Assembly (NCBI RefSeq): GCF_900543425.1
Contig: NZ_UQRQ01000018.1
Location: 1 to 62,216 of the forward strand
Direction of reading: 5' to 3'
Length of the DNA stretch: 62,216 bases
Source of the DNA: an uncultured Sanguibacteroides sp.
GTDB taxonomy: Bacteria > Bacteroidota > Bacteroidia > Bacteroidales > Marinifilaceae
Below the pieces are notes generated by a model. It was not told the origin of the DNA, did no database searches, and worked only from the letters and a program-made list of their open reading frames with translations. This document shows positions 1 to 8,955 of the stretch, one piece after another (position 1 is the first letter of the stretch; each line of letters begins with the position of its first letter). The position numbers and the translations under genes were made by a program.

Positions 1-187
1 GAATCCACAATGCTCTAAATTCTGATTTTTTCTTCTTTCTGTCACGGTACGCGTATAATAAACCTTTCTCATACGTGTTTTTGGCAACCGTCCAGACATT
101 CTTTCTTGCTCCAAAGTTTCCTCTGGTCTGTTTTAAAATCTTTTTCCTGCGTGCTCTCGAAGCAACGGCATTTTTAGCTCTTGGCAT
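1..187 (-). CDS. rplT: 50S ribosomal protein L20, C-terminus cut off by window edge
   Basis: The minus strand reads MPRAKNAVASRARRKKILKQ followed by TRGNFGARKNVWTVAKNTYE, which is the L20 N-terminus. Only the first 62 codons are inside the window; the rest lies before position 1. L20 is a 23S rRNA-binding protein needed early in assembly of the large subunit. It is the last gene of the thrS-infC-rpmI-rplT run on this strand, 90 nt after rpmI, so it is probably co-transcribed. L20 autoregulates this operon in several bacteria; I see no obvious matching mRNA structure here. Confidence 0.97.
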   Translation of the reverse strand, partial: MPRAKNAVASRARRKKILKQTRGNFGARKNVWTVAKNTYEKGLLYAYRDRKKKKSEFRALWI

Positions 188-277
188 ACTTTTTTGTTTT
201 TTGAATGTTAGCGTTCCAATGGAAACTTCTATTTAAGCTTAACATTCTGGTTAATAACTGTTTAATTTTAAATAATC

Positions 278-472
278 TTACATGCAAAGCATCTCTTTCA
301 CGCCCTTTACGTTCGCGGGAGCTACAATTGCCGTATGAGTAAGATTTCTCTTTCTTTTGGTACTTTTCTTCGTCAAAATATGACTCTTAAAAGCATGTTT
401 TCTCTTAATCTTCCCCGTAGCGGTCAAAGTAAACCTTTTTTTCGCGCTACTTACGCTCTTCATCTTTGGCAT
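278..472 (-). CDS. rpmI: 50S ribosomal protein L35
   Basis: A 64-residue, very basic protein beginning MPKMKSVSSAKKRFTLTATG, with the KRKHAFKSHILTKKSTKRKR stretch typical of L35. The length is normal for the family. It is a small structural protein of the 50S subunit. It lies between infC (55 nt upstream) and rplT, the order found in most bacteria, which supports both the identity and one shared transcript from the thrS promoter. Confidence 0.97.
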   Translation of the reverse strand: MPKMKSVSSAKKRFTLTATGKIKRKHAFKSHILTKKSTKRKRNLTHTAIVAPANVKGVKEMLCM

Positions 473-527
473 CTGTTCTAATTTTAATTGTTTTCAGAAA
501 AATATAATCATAAAATATCGATCAAAA

Positions 528-1076
528 TTATTTTTTAGGAGCAATAACCACAATCATCTTTTTTCCTTCCAATTTCGGAGTCGACTCTACCTTTCCGTAA
601 TCATCCAGTTCGCTGATAAAACGCTCTAAAAGATCGGATCCCTGATCCTTGAACAAAATAGAACGTCCTTTAAAAAACACGTATGCTCTCACTTTCGCCC
701 CCTCTTCCAAAAAACCTTTGGCGTGCTTTAATTTAAAGTTGAAATCATGCTCATCTGTTTGCGGTCCGAACCGAATCTCTTTTATTACCACTTTAACACT
801 TTTAGCTTTGATCTCTTTCTGCTTCTTTTTTAACTGATACAGAAACTTGCTGTAATCAATCACCCGACATACAGGTGGATCCGCATTAGGAGAAATCTCT
901 ACCAGATCGACCCCCGCAGCCTCTGCTATCGCCAAAGCTTCTTTCAAGGGATAAACTCCTGGTTCTACGTTCTCTCCAACGACTCTCACAGAGGCAGCTC
1001 TGATCTGCTCGTTTATTCTGTGTTGTGGCTTGTCATTTTGACCTCTAAAGCCCCTACTTTCCATTGTTCGTGCTAT
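528..1076 (-). CDS. infC: Translation initiation factor IF-3, probable ATA (or ATT) start
   Basis: IF-3 binds the 30S subunit and enforces start-codon and initiator-tRNA selection. The protein shows the IF3-N signature HRINEQIRAASVRVVGENVE, then VDLVEISPNADPPVCRVIDY and the IF3-C part FGPQTDEHDFNFKLKHAKGF. The first ATG is at 1064, but a strong AAGGAGG lies at 1090-1084, 19 nt before that ATG and only 7 nt before an in-frame ATA (1076), or 4 nt before an in-frame ATT (1079). I place the start at 1076 because IF-3 genes are known for rare starts and IF-3 itself discriminates against them, which gives autoregulation. Starting at ATG gives 178 residues; starting at ATA adds four. The gene follows the thrS stop closely. 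Confidence 0.93.
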   Translation of the reverse strand: MARTMESRGFRGQNDKPQHRINEQIRAASVRVVGENVEPGVYPLKEALAIAEAAGVDLVEISPNADPPVCRVIDYSKFLYQLKKKQKEIKAKSVKVVIKEIRFGPQTDEHDFNFKLKHAKGFLEEGAKVRAYVFFKGRSILFKDQGSDLLERFISELDDYGKVESTPKLEGKKMIVVIAPKK

Positions 1077-1083
1077 AATTAAT

Positions 1084-1090
1084 CCTCCTT
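1084..1090 (-). promoter_or_regulatory. Shine-Dalgarno of infC
   Basis: AAGGAGG on the minus strand, three bases after the thrS stop codon. It decides the infC start: its spacing suits the ATA at 1076 or the ATT at 1079 and is too long for the ATG at 1064. Such strong sites are rare in this window; the only other obvious one precedes hsp20. Confidence 0.8.
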
Positions 1091-1092
1091 TA

Positions 1093-3045
1093 TTAGTAAT
1101 TATAGATAGAGTCCAACTGGGATTCTACCTCTTTATTTATCATTGTCGCAAACTCTTCCGGCGTCATAGATCCTTTATCTCCCTCTCCCTGTCGTCTCAC
1201 GGAAACCCTGTGGTCATTCATTTCCTGTTCCCCGACAATCAACATATACGGGATCTTTTTCAACTCGTTATCACGTATCTTCCGACCAATCTTTTCGTTA
1301 CGATCGTCTAAGACGGTGCGAATATCGTAATTATTTAACAAATTCAAAACATTTTGAGCATATTCGTTGTATTTTTCACTGATCGGAAGAATAACAACCT
1401 GCTCCGGAGTCAGCCATAAGGGGAATTTTCCCATGGTATGCTCGATCAAAACGGCAACGAAGCGCTCCATGCTGCCGAAAGGTGCCCGATGAATCATAAC
1501 GGGACGATGTTTTTGATTATCGGCTCCGGTATACTCCAGCTCGAAACGCTCCGGCAAATTGTAATCCACCTGAATCGTTCCCAATTGCCATTTCCGGCCA
1601 ATAGCATCCTTTACCATAAAGTCCAGCTTCGGACCGTAAAAAGCAGCTTCTCCCAGCTCGACAGTAGTATTCAATCCTTTCTCCTCGGCAGCCTCTATAA
1701 TAGCTCGCTCGGCCTTTTCCCAGTTCTCATCCGTTCCGATATATTTCTCTTTATTATTCGGATCCCGTAAAGAGATCTGTGCTGTATAATCTTTAAAATC
1801 AAGAGCTTTGAAAATAATAAAAATAATATCGATTACCTTTTTAAATTCATCTTTCAACTGATCCGGGGTACAGAACAAATGAGCATCGTCCTGCGTAAAT
1901 CCGCGTACCCGCGTCAACCCGTGCAACTCCCCGCTCTGCTCGTAACGATATACCGTACCGAATTCGGCAAAACGAACCGGAAGATCTTTATAAGAACGAG
2001 GTTTAAATTTATAAATCTCACAATGATGAGGACAGTTCATCGGCTTCAGCATAAACTCCTCTCCCTCCTGCGGAGTGGTGATTACCTGAAAACTATCTTT
2101 TCCATATTTCTGGAAATGCCCGGAAGTCTTATACAAATTTACATTACCGATATGCGGAGTAATGACTTGCTCGTATCCATACTTTTTCTGGACTTTACGC
2201 AAGAAAGCCTCCAAACGATCCCGGAGCATCGCCCCTTTCGGCAACCACATGGGCAAACCGGAACCCACGGCCTGAGAAAAAGTAAACAACTCCATCTCTT
2301 TACCTATTTTCCGGTGATCCCGTAACTTAGCCTCCTCCATCATCTGCACCCACTCCTCCAACATCTTCTGTTTCGGGAAAGTGATTCCGTATACGCGGGT
2401 CAACATCTTGTTGTGTTCGTTCCCTCTCCAGTAAGCGCCGGCAACACTGGTTAACTTAATAGCTTTTATATAAGAAGTATTGGGCAGATGCGGGCCACGA
2501 CATAAATCCGTAAAATCACCCTGACGATAATAGGTGATCGTACCATCCTCCAAGTCATTAATCAATTCCACTTTATAGGTTTCATCCAAAGATGAAAAAT
2601 GATCCAACGCTTCCTGCTTACTAACATCTATCCTGCAATATTCTTCGTTCTTTCTCGCTAACTCCAACATCTTTTTCTCGATTGCCACAAGATCTTTTTC
2701 CTGGATGGACACCCCCTCACCCGGATCTACATCATAGTAAAAACCGTTTTCAATAGAAGGTCCTATCCCGAATTTTATACCCGGATAGAGTTCTTGCAAA
2801 GCTTCTGCCATAAGATGTGCAGACGAGTGCCAGAAAGCATGGCGTCCTTCCTCATCATCCCACGTATTTAGCTTAATCTCGGCATCTGTCGTAATTCCCC
2901 GCATCAGGTCCCACGTGACACCATTTACGGATATTGACAATACCTCCTTAGCCAACTTCGGGCTAATCGATTTCGCTATGTCCAAACCGGTAATCCCGGA
3001 TTCAAACTCTTTTACATTCCCGTCAGGAAATTTAATCTTTACCAT
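1093..3045 (-). CDS. thrS: Threonyl-tRNA synthetase
   Basis: Charges tRNA-Thr with threonine in the cytoplasm. At 650 residues it has the full class II ThrRS layout: a TGS domain (about 1-62), an editing domain with the zinc/editing motif HSSAH at 73-77 and CRGPH at 182-186, and a catalytic core with NCPHHC at 337-342 holding the active-site zinc cysteine. Motif 2 follows in the RYEQSGELHGLTRVRGFTQD stretch, and a C-terminal anticodon-binding domain lies after about residue 545. It is the first gene of the thrS-infC-rpmI-rplT operon, with a good Bacteroidetes promoter at 3088-3118. No T-box-like leader is evident. Confidence 0.98.
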   Translation of the reverse strand: MVKIKFPDGNVKEFESGITGLDIAKSISPKLAKEVLSISVNGVTWDLMRGITTDAEIKLNTWDDEEGRHAFWHSSAHLMAEALQELYPGIKFGIGPSIENGFYYDVDPGEGVSIQEKDLVAIEKKMLELARKNEEYCRIDVSKQEALDHFSSLDETYKVELINDLEDGTITYYRQGDFTDLCRGPHLPNTSYIKAIKLTSVAGAYWRGNEHNKMLTRVYGITFPKQKMLEEWVQMMEEAKLRDHRKIGKEMELFTFSQAVGSGLPMWLPKGAMLRDRLEAFLRKVQKKYGYEQVITPHIGNVNLYKTSGHFQKYGKDSFQVITTPQEGEEFMLKPMNCPHHCEIYKFKPRSYKDLPVRFAEFGTVYRYEQSGELHGLTRVRGFTQDDAHLFCTPDQLKDEFKKVIDIIFIIFKALDFKDYTAQISLRDPNNKEKYIGTDENWEKAERAIIEAAEEKGLNTTVELGEAAFYGPKLDFMVKDAIGRKWQLGTIQVDYNLPERFELEYTGADNQKHRPVMIHRAPFGSMERFVAVLIEHTMGKFPLWLTPEQVVILPISEKYNEYAQNVLNLLNNYDIRTVLDDRNEKIGRKIRDNELKKIPYMLIVGEQEMNDHRVSVRRQGEGDKGSMTPEEFATMINKEVESQLDSIYNY

Positions 3046-3087
3046 TTACGCTTTCTTTTAGTTACTACTAATGTAATTTACAATTTG

Positions 3088-3118
3088 CAAAGGTAGCAAA
3101 AACCATCGGAATAACAAA
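3088..3118 (-). promoter_or_regulatory. Promoter of thrS-infC-rpmI-rplT
   Basis: On the minus strand TTTG (3118-3115), 19 nt, then TACCTTTG (3095-3088). This matches the Bacteroidetes sigma-ABfr consensus (TTTG at -33, TAnnTTTG at -7). It lies about 43 nt before the thrS ATG. Confidence 0.75.
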
Positions 3119-3415
3119 AGAAAAAGCCCACCAATAAACGATCTTTATCAACAAAATCAACATGAAATAAAGCTCATATCTCTCTCCCGTTTTCTCCCGT
3201 ATCCGAATCCTTAACCTCCAAACGACAAATTCTTTTTAAACGAAGTCTCAATGAACGACGGAACCGATAGAAAAAAATCACGGATAGTCACATCCAATAG
3301 TAGAATCTACATACGTTATTTTTAAACGTTCATTCAATTGTATACAAAATATTCCACTTATCCAAAGGCCGGTAAAGACAACCCGCAAAAGAATCTGATA
3401 AGAAAAAATACATGA
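3119..3415. other. Intergenic stretch thrS-rex, nothing identified
   Basis: About 300 bases of AT-rich sequence upstream of the thrS promoter and downstream of the rex stop codon. I see no credible reading frame, RNA gene or strong terminator. A short ACGTT/AACGT inverted repeat near 3314-3330 is too weak to interpret. Confidence 0.5.
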
Positions 3416-4051
3416 TTACTCCTGAGCATGGAGTTTATTGAACAATATGGCTAAATTGGTATAAATGGTTGTGTTCTGCACGGTAATATGAGAAGGGACT
3501 TTTATACGGGCCGGAGTAAAATTCCAGATAGCTTTTATCCCCCATGCTACCATCAGATCAGCCACACCCTGGGCACATTCGGCAGGTACCGTAATAATTC
3601 CTATAGCCACGTTACATTCGGCAGGCATTCCGCGAAATTGATCGATATGATAAATTTCAATATCATTGATCTTGGTCCCGATTTTGGAACGATCCACATC
3701 AAATGCTTTTTCTATATTCAATCCGAAATTACGCAGTCCTTTATCCTGAAGTAATGCACTTCCCAAAGAACCTACTCCGACGAGAAAAGCGTTATTGATT
3801 TTATTGAACCCTAAGAAATCTTCTAAAATACAGACAAAATTATCCACCTCGTATCCTACCCTCGTCTTGCCCGATATTCCAGTATGAGACAAATCCTTGG
3901 TTACTTGTGTTGCATCTATCTCCATATATTCGGCAATTCGCGTTGAAGAAACATATTTTTCCCCCTGTTTTTGTAAAGTCTTCACAAAAGAAAGATAAGC
4001 CGGCATTCGCCTTAATACAGGAACTGGAACTATTTTATTATCACTACTCAT
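3416..4051 (-). CDS. rex: Redox-sensing transcriptional repressor Rex
   Basis: Rex senses the NADH/NAD+ ratio and represses fermentation and respiration genes when NADH is low. The 211 residues fit the family: an N-terminal winged helix (YLSFVKTLQKQGEKYVSSTR then IDATQVTKDLSHTG) and a Rossmann domain with the dinucleotide loop GVGSLGSALL near residue 92. The C-terminal FTPARIKVPSHITVQ segment is also typical. Its neighbours are folC (divergent) and, a little further on, the nqr operon, an NADH-consuming pump and a plausible target. I could not find a convincing Rex palindrome in front of nqrA. Confidence 0.93.
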   Translation of the reverse strand: MSSDNKIVPVPVLRRMPAYLSFVKTLQKQGEKYVSSTRIAEYMEIDATQVTKDLSHTGISGKTRVGYEVDNFVCILEDFLGFNKINNAFLVGVGSLGSALLQDKGLRNFGLNIEKAFDVDRSKIGTKINDIEIYHIDQFRGMPAECNVAIGIITVPAECAQGVADLMVAWGIKAIWNFTPARIKVPSHITVQNTTIYTNLAILFNKLHAQE

Positions 4052-4071
4052 AAAGTGTTCAATAATTTCTA

Positions 4072-4104
4072 CAAAGGTACATCTTTTCGCGAATCATCAG
4101 CAAA
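4072..4104 (-). promoter_or_regulatory. Promoter of rex
   Basis: Minus strand TTTG (4104-4101), 21 nt, TACCTTTG (4079-4072), about 20 nt upstream of the rex start codon. Confidence 0.7.
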
Positions 4105-4273
4105 AAATCATCTTATTTCTTTTTTAACATTCCATATTCGTTCCCTTTATCCCCACATTCCAGACATCATGCTTCTCCCGTAAATAACCCTATCTCTTAA
4201 AATTTAATAGGGAGCAAAAAATAGTATCACATTAAATTTCCGATTTCATATTCTCCCTTACCGCGATTATTGT

Positions 4274-4281
4274 TACTTTTG
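4274..4281 (+). promoter_or_regulatory. -7 box of folC
   Basis: TACTTTTG, matching TAnnTTTG, 31 nt before the folC ATG. No clear TTTG at the expected -33 distance. Confidence 0.55.
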
Positions 4282-4312
4282 CACGCTCAAATAAAAAGAT
4301 TTTGTATTTATC

Positions 4313-5584
4313 ATGAATTACAAAGAAACATTAGAATGGCTTTTTGCACAACTACCGATGTACCAAAGAGAAGGAAAAGCTGCCTATAAAGCCAATTTAG
4401 ATAACACGTTAAAGTTAGATCAACATTTTGACGCCCCTCATCGCCAATTCAAAACCATACACGTGGCAGGCACGAACGGTAAAGGTTCTGTCTCGCATAT
4501 GTTGGCATCTATCCTCCAGGAAGCCGGATATAAAACGGGATTATATACCTCTCCACACTTGAAAGATTTCCGCGAGCGAATCAAAATCAACGGAAAAATG
4601 ATCAGCGAAGAATACGTCGTGAATTTCGTAAAGAACAACAAGGATCTGTTTGCTGAAATAAAACCCTCGTTTTTTGAAATGACCGTTGCCATGGCATTCA
4701 AATACTTTGCAGACCAAAAAGTAGACATTGCCGTCATAGAAGTCGGTTTAGGCGGACGACTCGATTCCACGAATATCATTACACCTTTGGTTTCTGTCGT
4801 TACAAATATCTCTTTCGATCACATGGCTCTTCTTGGAGACACGCTCGAGAAAATAGCCCATGAGAAAGCCGGCGTTATAAAACCTCAAATTCCGGTAATC
4901 ATCGGCACCCGGGACGCCGCAACGGATTTTGTTTTCAGGAATAAAGCTGACGAATGTCTCTCGCCGATCGAATTTGCTTCCGATAACTGGAAGATCGAAC
5001 GGGACGCCATAAATACCTATACTCTCTACCGCCGGAACGGTATCGTATTCAACATCCAACCGGATTTGAAAGGATTTTATCAAAGAAAAAACATTCCGAC
5101 CGTTTTAGAGACCGTTTTAGTACTAAAAGAACAAGGATTATCCCTCCCGGATCGTTCCATTCACGAGGGAATTGCCCACACGATACAAAATACCGGCTTA
5201 TTGGGACGCTGGCAGGAATTAAAAGAACATCCGTATACGGTATGTGACACCGGACATAATATAGACGGGTTGACCGAAGTGGTAACCCAAATAAATGCTT
5301 GCAAATACGAAAAATTGCATTTTGTCATTGGTATGGTCAACGACAAGGATGTCGACAGCGTCTTGCATATCCTACCTAAAAACGCTATATATTACTTTTG
5401 TAAAGCATCCATACCAAGGGCTATGGATGAAAATATCTTAGCTGAAAAAGCCCGGTCCATCGGACTGACAGGAGAGACTTTTCCGACCGTCGAAGCCGCA
5501 TATCAAGCCGCACAAAAAGCAGCTTCTCCCCGGGATATGATTTACATCGGAGGAAGTACTTTTGTCGTTGCCGAAATCGTATAA
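4313..5584 (+). CDS. folC: Folylpolyglutamate synthase / dihydrofolate synthase
   Basis: Mur-ligase-type ATP-dependent enzyme that adds glutamate to dihydropteroate and to folates. The P-loop AGTNGKGS is at residues 52-59, followed by SHMLASILQEAGYKTGLYTS and the SPHLKDFRERIKING motif of FolC. IEVGLGGRLDSTN and the ligase-domain DTGHNIDG and YIGGSTFVVAE pieces complete the match. The 423-residue length is normal. It is monocistronic on the plus strand, with its own -7 box and a strong terminator. It acts downstream of the pabA/B/C genes at 22552-26860. Confidence 0.96.
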   Translation: MNYKETLEWLFAQLPMYQREGKAAYKANLDNTLKLDQHFDAPHRQFKTIHVAGTNGKGSVSHMLASILQEAGYKTGLYTSPHLKDFRERIKINGKMISEEYVVNFVKNNKDLFAEIKPSFFEMTVAMAFKYFADQKVDIAVIEVGLGGRLDSTNIITPLVSVVTNISFDHMALLGDTLEKIAHEKAGVIKPQIPVIIGTRDAATDFVFRNKADECLSPIEFASDNWKIERDAINTYTLYRRNGIVFNIQPDLKGFYQRKNIPTVLETVLVLKEQGLSLPDRSIHEGIAHTIQNTGLLGRWQELKEHPYTVCDTGHNIDGLTEVVTQINACKYEKLHFVIGMVNDKDVDSVLHILPKNAIYYFCKASIPRAMDENILAEKARSIGLTGETFPTVEAAYQAAQKAASPRDMIYIGGSTFVVAEIV

Positions 5585-5615
5585 AAAAACATCCGGTACA
5601 TACCGGATGCTTTTT
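5584..5615. terminator. Bidirectional terminator between folC and the META lipoprotein
   Basis: CATCCGGTA (5590-5598) pairs with TACCGGATG (5601-5609), flanked by seven A on the left and five T on the right. It can end both convergent transcripts. Confidence 0.85.
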
Positions 5616-5652
5616 CTTGTACTAAAGAATCAATTGTAAATATTTGTTTCAA

Positions 5653-6084
5653 TCACTTTTTCTTTTCTACTTTTTCCGCTTTTTCCGCTTTAAAAACAGC
5701 AATTACATTTCCGTCGTTTTTCAGACTTAACTTGTCATTTTTAATCACAAAACGATTTGTTTCGTCCAGTATTTTAAAAAAGGTTACTTCGATATCCATA
5801 TTCGGACAAGCCATCTTTGTCGCTCCCATCTGGCTGAAGGTCAATTTATCTTCCTCCGTAGTGTAGGTTCCGAAAAAACGGTTACATCCAGCTTGCCCCG
5901 CAACCTTTTTCCCCGCCTTCTCAAAAGTGATACTGACCTGTTGGTCGCTATCTTTCAATTTTACCTCTTTACCGTTTAAACTTTCGGCAATCCAATTCAC
6001 TCCCGTTAATGGTAAATTCTCTTTGGCCGATTTACACGAAACACTCCCCAATACTACCAGACAAAAAAACAAGATTTGTTTCAT
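5653..6084 (-). CDS. META-domain (HslJ-like) lipoprotein
   Basis: A 143-residue secreted lipoprotein. The signal peptide MKQILFFCLVVLGSVSC ends in a lipobox with acceptor Cys17. The rest is a single META domain: TGVNWIAESLNGKEVKL near the start, QAGCNRFFGTYTTEEDKLTF in the middle and QMGATKMACPN after it, matching the pattern of HslJ. The C-terminus is Lys-rich (EKAEKVEKKK). HslJ is linked to novobiocin tolerance and heat shock in E. coli; the role here is unknown. It is convergent with folC and divergent from nqrA. Confidence 0.85.
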   Translation of the reverse strand: MKQILFFCLVVLGSVSCKSAKENLPLTGVNWIAESLNGKEVKLKDSDQQVSITFEKAGKKVAGQAGCNRFFGTYTTEEDKLTFSQMGATKMACPNMDIEVTFFKILDETNRFVIKNDKLSLKNDGNVIAVFKAEKAEKVEKKK

Positions 6085-6281
6085 ATTTTCATTTCTCTAT
6101 TGTTTGGATACTTAATTAACCTTTGATTAGTTTTTATATTCATACAAATAATATGCCAAAACGGCCAACAATACATTTAAAGGTTCGTTTCATAAAAACG
6201 ACGAAAAAAAGCTCTCGAAAAAAAAGTAAATCATTGCAAGAATTAACGAGACAATTACGGATAAAATTCAATAATAGGTTA

Positions 6282-6289
6282 TATATTTG
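6282..6289 (+). promoter_or_regulatory. -7 box of the nqr operon
   Basis: TATATTTG, 74 nt before the nqrA ATG. There is no good TTTG 19-21 nt upstream, so the -33 element is weak or absent. Confidence 0.55.
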
Positions 6290-6363
6290 CAGGTATTTTG
6301 AAAACGTTTGTTTAACGATAGATTAATAAATAATTATCTACATATCAAAAATATAAAAGAACA

Positions 6364-7719
6364 ATGTCCAAGGTAATAAAACTGAAAAAAGGCCTTGATA
6401 TCAAGTTAAACGGAGAAGCGGAAAAAACGGTGATTCCCGTGGAAGGATGTAATCTATACGCGGTAAAGCCTACTGATTTCCGAGCGCTTACTCCCAAACT
6501 AATGGTAAAAGCAGGCAATGAAGTAAAAGCAGGTGACGTATTATTCTCGGATAAATACAGACCTGAAGTCCAGTTTACGGCTCCGGTTAGCGGTATCGTG
6601 GATACTGTAAACAGAGGAGAAAGGAGAAAATTATTAGAGATTGTCATAAAAGCGGATGCCGAAATCAGTTACAAGGATTTTGGCAAGGCGGATGTGAACA
6701 AATTAAACCGGGAGGAAATTATTTCCAAATTGCTTGAAAGTGGTATATGGCCTATGATCAAACAACGTCCTTACGACGTAATTGCAAATCCGGAAAGCAC
6801 ACCGAAAGCCATTTTTGTCTCCGGCTTTGATTCGGCCCCATTAGCTCCTGATTATGAGATCACCTTACAGGGGGAAAAAGAAGCGCTACAGACCGGTATC
6901 GATTGTCTGAGAAAGCTTTGCAATAAGGAGGTCAATCTCAACCTCCGCGAAGGAACTCCTTCCGATTCTATCCTCACGAAACTGAAAAACGTCGAGATCA
7001 ACTATTTTAGCGGTCCTCATCCTGCAGGAAACGTAGGCGTACAAATCCATCATTTAGATCCGATCAACAAAGGAGATATCGTATGGGTTGTCAACATCAT
7101 GGATGTAGCTATCATAGGCCGGTTATTTCTAACAGGTCATTTCGATGCCCGTAAAATTATAGCTTTAGTAGGTTCTGAAGTGGAAAAGCCGGCATACTAT
7201 AAAACAATACTCGGAGCAAACATCGGTTGCATCGTAAAGAACAAATTAAAAAACCGGGTACATCAACGAATCATTTCCGGTAATGTCCTCACGGGATATA
7301 AAGTAAGTCCGGAATCATTTTTAGGATACTATAATCATATGGTAACCGTTATTCCGGAAGGGGACGAATATGAATTCTTAGGCTGGGCTACCCCCGGATT
7401 CAACAAATTCTCCATGTCCAAAACCTTTCCCTCTTTCTTGTTTCCAAACAAGAAGTACACGTTGAACGCAAATTACCACGGGGAAGGGAGAGCTTTTGTT
7501 GTCACCGGGCAATACGAGAAGGTATTACCAATGGACATCTTGCCGGTCTACCTGCTAAAAGCTGTTTTAGCCGAAGATTTGGATAAGATGGAACAATTGG
7601 GTATGTATGAAATTGCACCAGAAGACCTGGCTCTTTGTGAATTTGTTTGTACGTCTAAAACTCCGGTACAACAAATCGTGGAACAAGGTATCGAACTGAT
7701 GATGAAAGAACTGAGTTAA
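6364..7719 (+). CDS. nqrA: Na+-translocating NADH:quinone reductase subunit A
   Basis: Peripheral cytoplasmic subunit of Na+-NQR, the respiratory pump that oxidises NADH, reduces quinone and exports Na+. The protein (451 residues) begins with MSKVIKLKKGLDIKLNGEAE, close to other NqrA N-termini. It carries FTAPVSGIVDTVNRGERRKL, a biotinyl-like fold shared with RnfC, and the central GPHPAGNVGVQIHHLDPINK. The quinone-site region is thought to involve this subunit. It opens an nqrABCDEF run in the canonical order. Confidence 0.97.
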   Translation: MSKVIKLKKGLDIKLNGEAEKTVIPVEGCNLYAVKPTDFRALTPKLMVKAGNEVKAGDVLFSDKYRPEVQFTAPVSGIVDTVNRGERRKLLEIVIKADAEISYKDFGKADVNKLNREEIISKLLESGIWPMIKQRPYDVIANPESTPKAIFVSGFDSAPLAPDYEITLQGEKEALQTGIDCLRKLCNKEVNLNLREGTPSDSILTKLKNVEINYFSGPHPAGNVGVQIHHLDPINKGDIVWVVNIMDVAIIGRLFLTGHFDARKIIALVGSEVEKPAYYKTILGANIGCIVKNKLKNRVHQRIISGNVLTGYKVSPESFLGYYNHMVTVIPEGDEYEFLGWATPGFNKFSMSKTFPSFLFPNKKYTLNANYHGEGRAFVVTGQYEKVLPMDILPVYLLKAVLAEDLDKMEQLGMYEIAPEDLALCEFVCTSKTPVQQIVEQGIELMMKELS

Positions 7720-7778
7720 TTGACGATTTAGATTTTAGATTCTGGAAATCATAAATCATAAATTCAAAACAATAGAAA

Positions 7779-8933
7779 ATGAACTTTTTACGAAATTATT
7801 TAGATAAGCAAAAGCCTAAATTCGAGGAAGGAGGCAAGCTACACAAGCTGCATTCCGTTTTCACGGGTTTCGAGTCTTTTCTTTTTGTGCCTAATCGCAC
7901 AACCACTTCAGGTAGCAATATCAGGGATGCCGTTGATTTAAAAAGAACCATGATTATTGTGGTCATGGCCCTGATTCCGGCTTTATTATTCGGCATTTAT
8001 AATGTAGGTTATCAACACTTTAAAGCTGTTGGTTCATTAGCAGAAACCGGATTTTTTGAACTGTTTTTCTACGGCTTATGGAGAGTTCTTCCCATGATTA
8101 TTGTCTCTTACGTGGTCGGATTGGGTATAGAATTCGCAGTAGCACAAATCAGAGGGCATGAAATCAACGAAGGGTTCCTTGTGTCCGGTCTGTTAATTCC
8201 GTTAATCATGCCGGTAAATGCTCCGCTATGGATGATTGCCGTATCTACGGCTTTTGCCGTCATCATAGGAAAAGAGATATTCGGAGGAACCGGTATGAAC
8301 ATTTGGAATCCGGCTCTATTGGCCCGGGCTTTCTTCTTTTTCTCCTATCCTTCTATGATTTCCGGTGATAAAGTATGGATTGCAGGAATGCCTGACGGTT
8401 TTTCACAGGCGACACCATTGGCCCAAGCAGCACAGGGTATCCCTATGACAGCCGACTTCAGTACCATGTTCTGGGGATTGATTCCCGGATCTGTCGGAGA
8501 GACCTCGACTTTCTGCATCTTACTCGGCGCCATTCTGTTGATCGCAACAGGAATAGGAAGCTGGAAAATCATGTTATCCACCTTTATCGGGGGATTCTGT
8601 ATGGCTTACCTGTTAAACCTAACTTTACCTGCAACAAACCCGTATGCAGCCATAGACGCAATTGATCATTTGGTAATGGGTGGTTTTGCCTTCGGTGCCG
8701 TATTCATGGCTACAGATCCGGTAACTTCAGCTCAAACCGAAAAAGGAAAATGGATTTACGGATTTATTCTCGGAGTAATGGCGATCCTTATCAGAACCTT
8801 GAATCCCGGATATCCGGAAGGAATGATGTTAGCCATTTTGTTAATGAACACGTTCGCTCCGCTTATCGACTGGTTTGTTGTACAAGGCAACATTAAACGC
8901 CGATTGAAAAGGGCAAAAGTCATGGTAGATTGA
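7779..8933 (+). CDS. nqrB: Na+-NQR subunit B (covalent FMN)
   Basis: Integral membrane subunit with about ten hydrophobic segments, carrying covalently bound FMN and involved in the Na+ path. The FMN attachment motif is DGFSQAT, with Thr212 as the predicted phosphothreonine acceptor; the usual consensus is Dxx(S/T)GAT, so Gln210 replaces the common Gly. The N-terminal LRNYLDKQKPKFEEGGKLHK and GGTGMNIWNPALLARAFFFF are typical NqrB. It follows nqrA by 59 nt of AT-rich, repetitive spacer. Confidence 0.97.
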   Translation: MNFLRNYLDKQKPKFEEGGKLHKLHSVFTGFESFLFVPNRTTTSGSNIRDAVDLKRTMIIVVMALIPALLFGIYNVGYQHFKAVGSLAETGFFELFFYGLWRVLPMIIVSYVVGLGIEFAVAQIRGHEINEGFLVSGLLIPLIMPVNAPLWMIAVSTAFAVIIGKEIFGGTGMNIWNPALLARAFFFFSYPSMISGDKVWIAGMPDGFSQATPLAQAAQGIPMTADFSTMFWGLIPGSVGETSTFCILLGAILLIATGIGSWKIMLSTFIGGFCMAYLLNLTLPATNPYAAIDAIDHLVMGGFAFGAVFMATDPVTSAQTEKGKWIYGFILGVMAILIRTLNPGYPEGMMLAILLMNTFAPLIDWFVVQGNIKRRLKRAKVMVD

Positions 8934-8955
8934 TCTAATTCTAAATCAAAGAGAG

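Noticed and set aside
6123..6326. 67-codon plus-strand frame in front of nqrA
   Set aside because: Low-complexity Lys/Arg/Ser-rich translation, no promoter, and it runs over the nqr -7 box (6282-6289). More likely chance.
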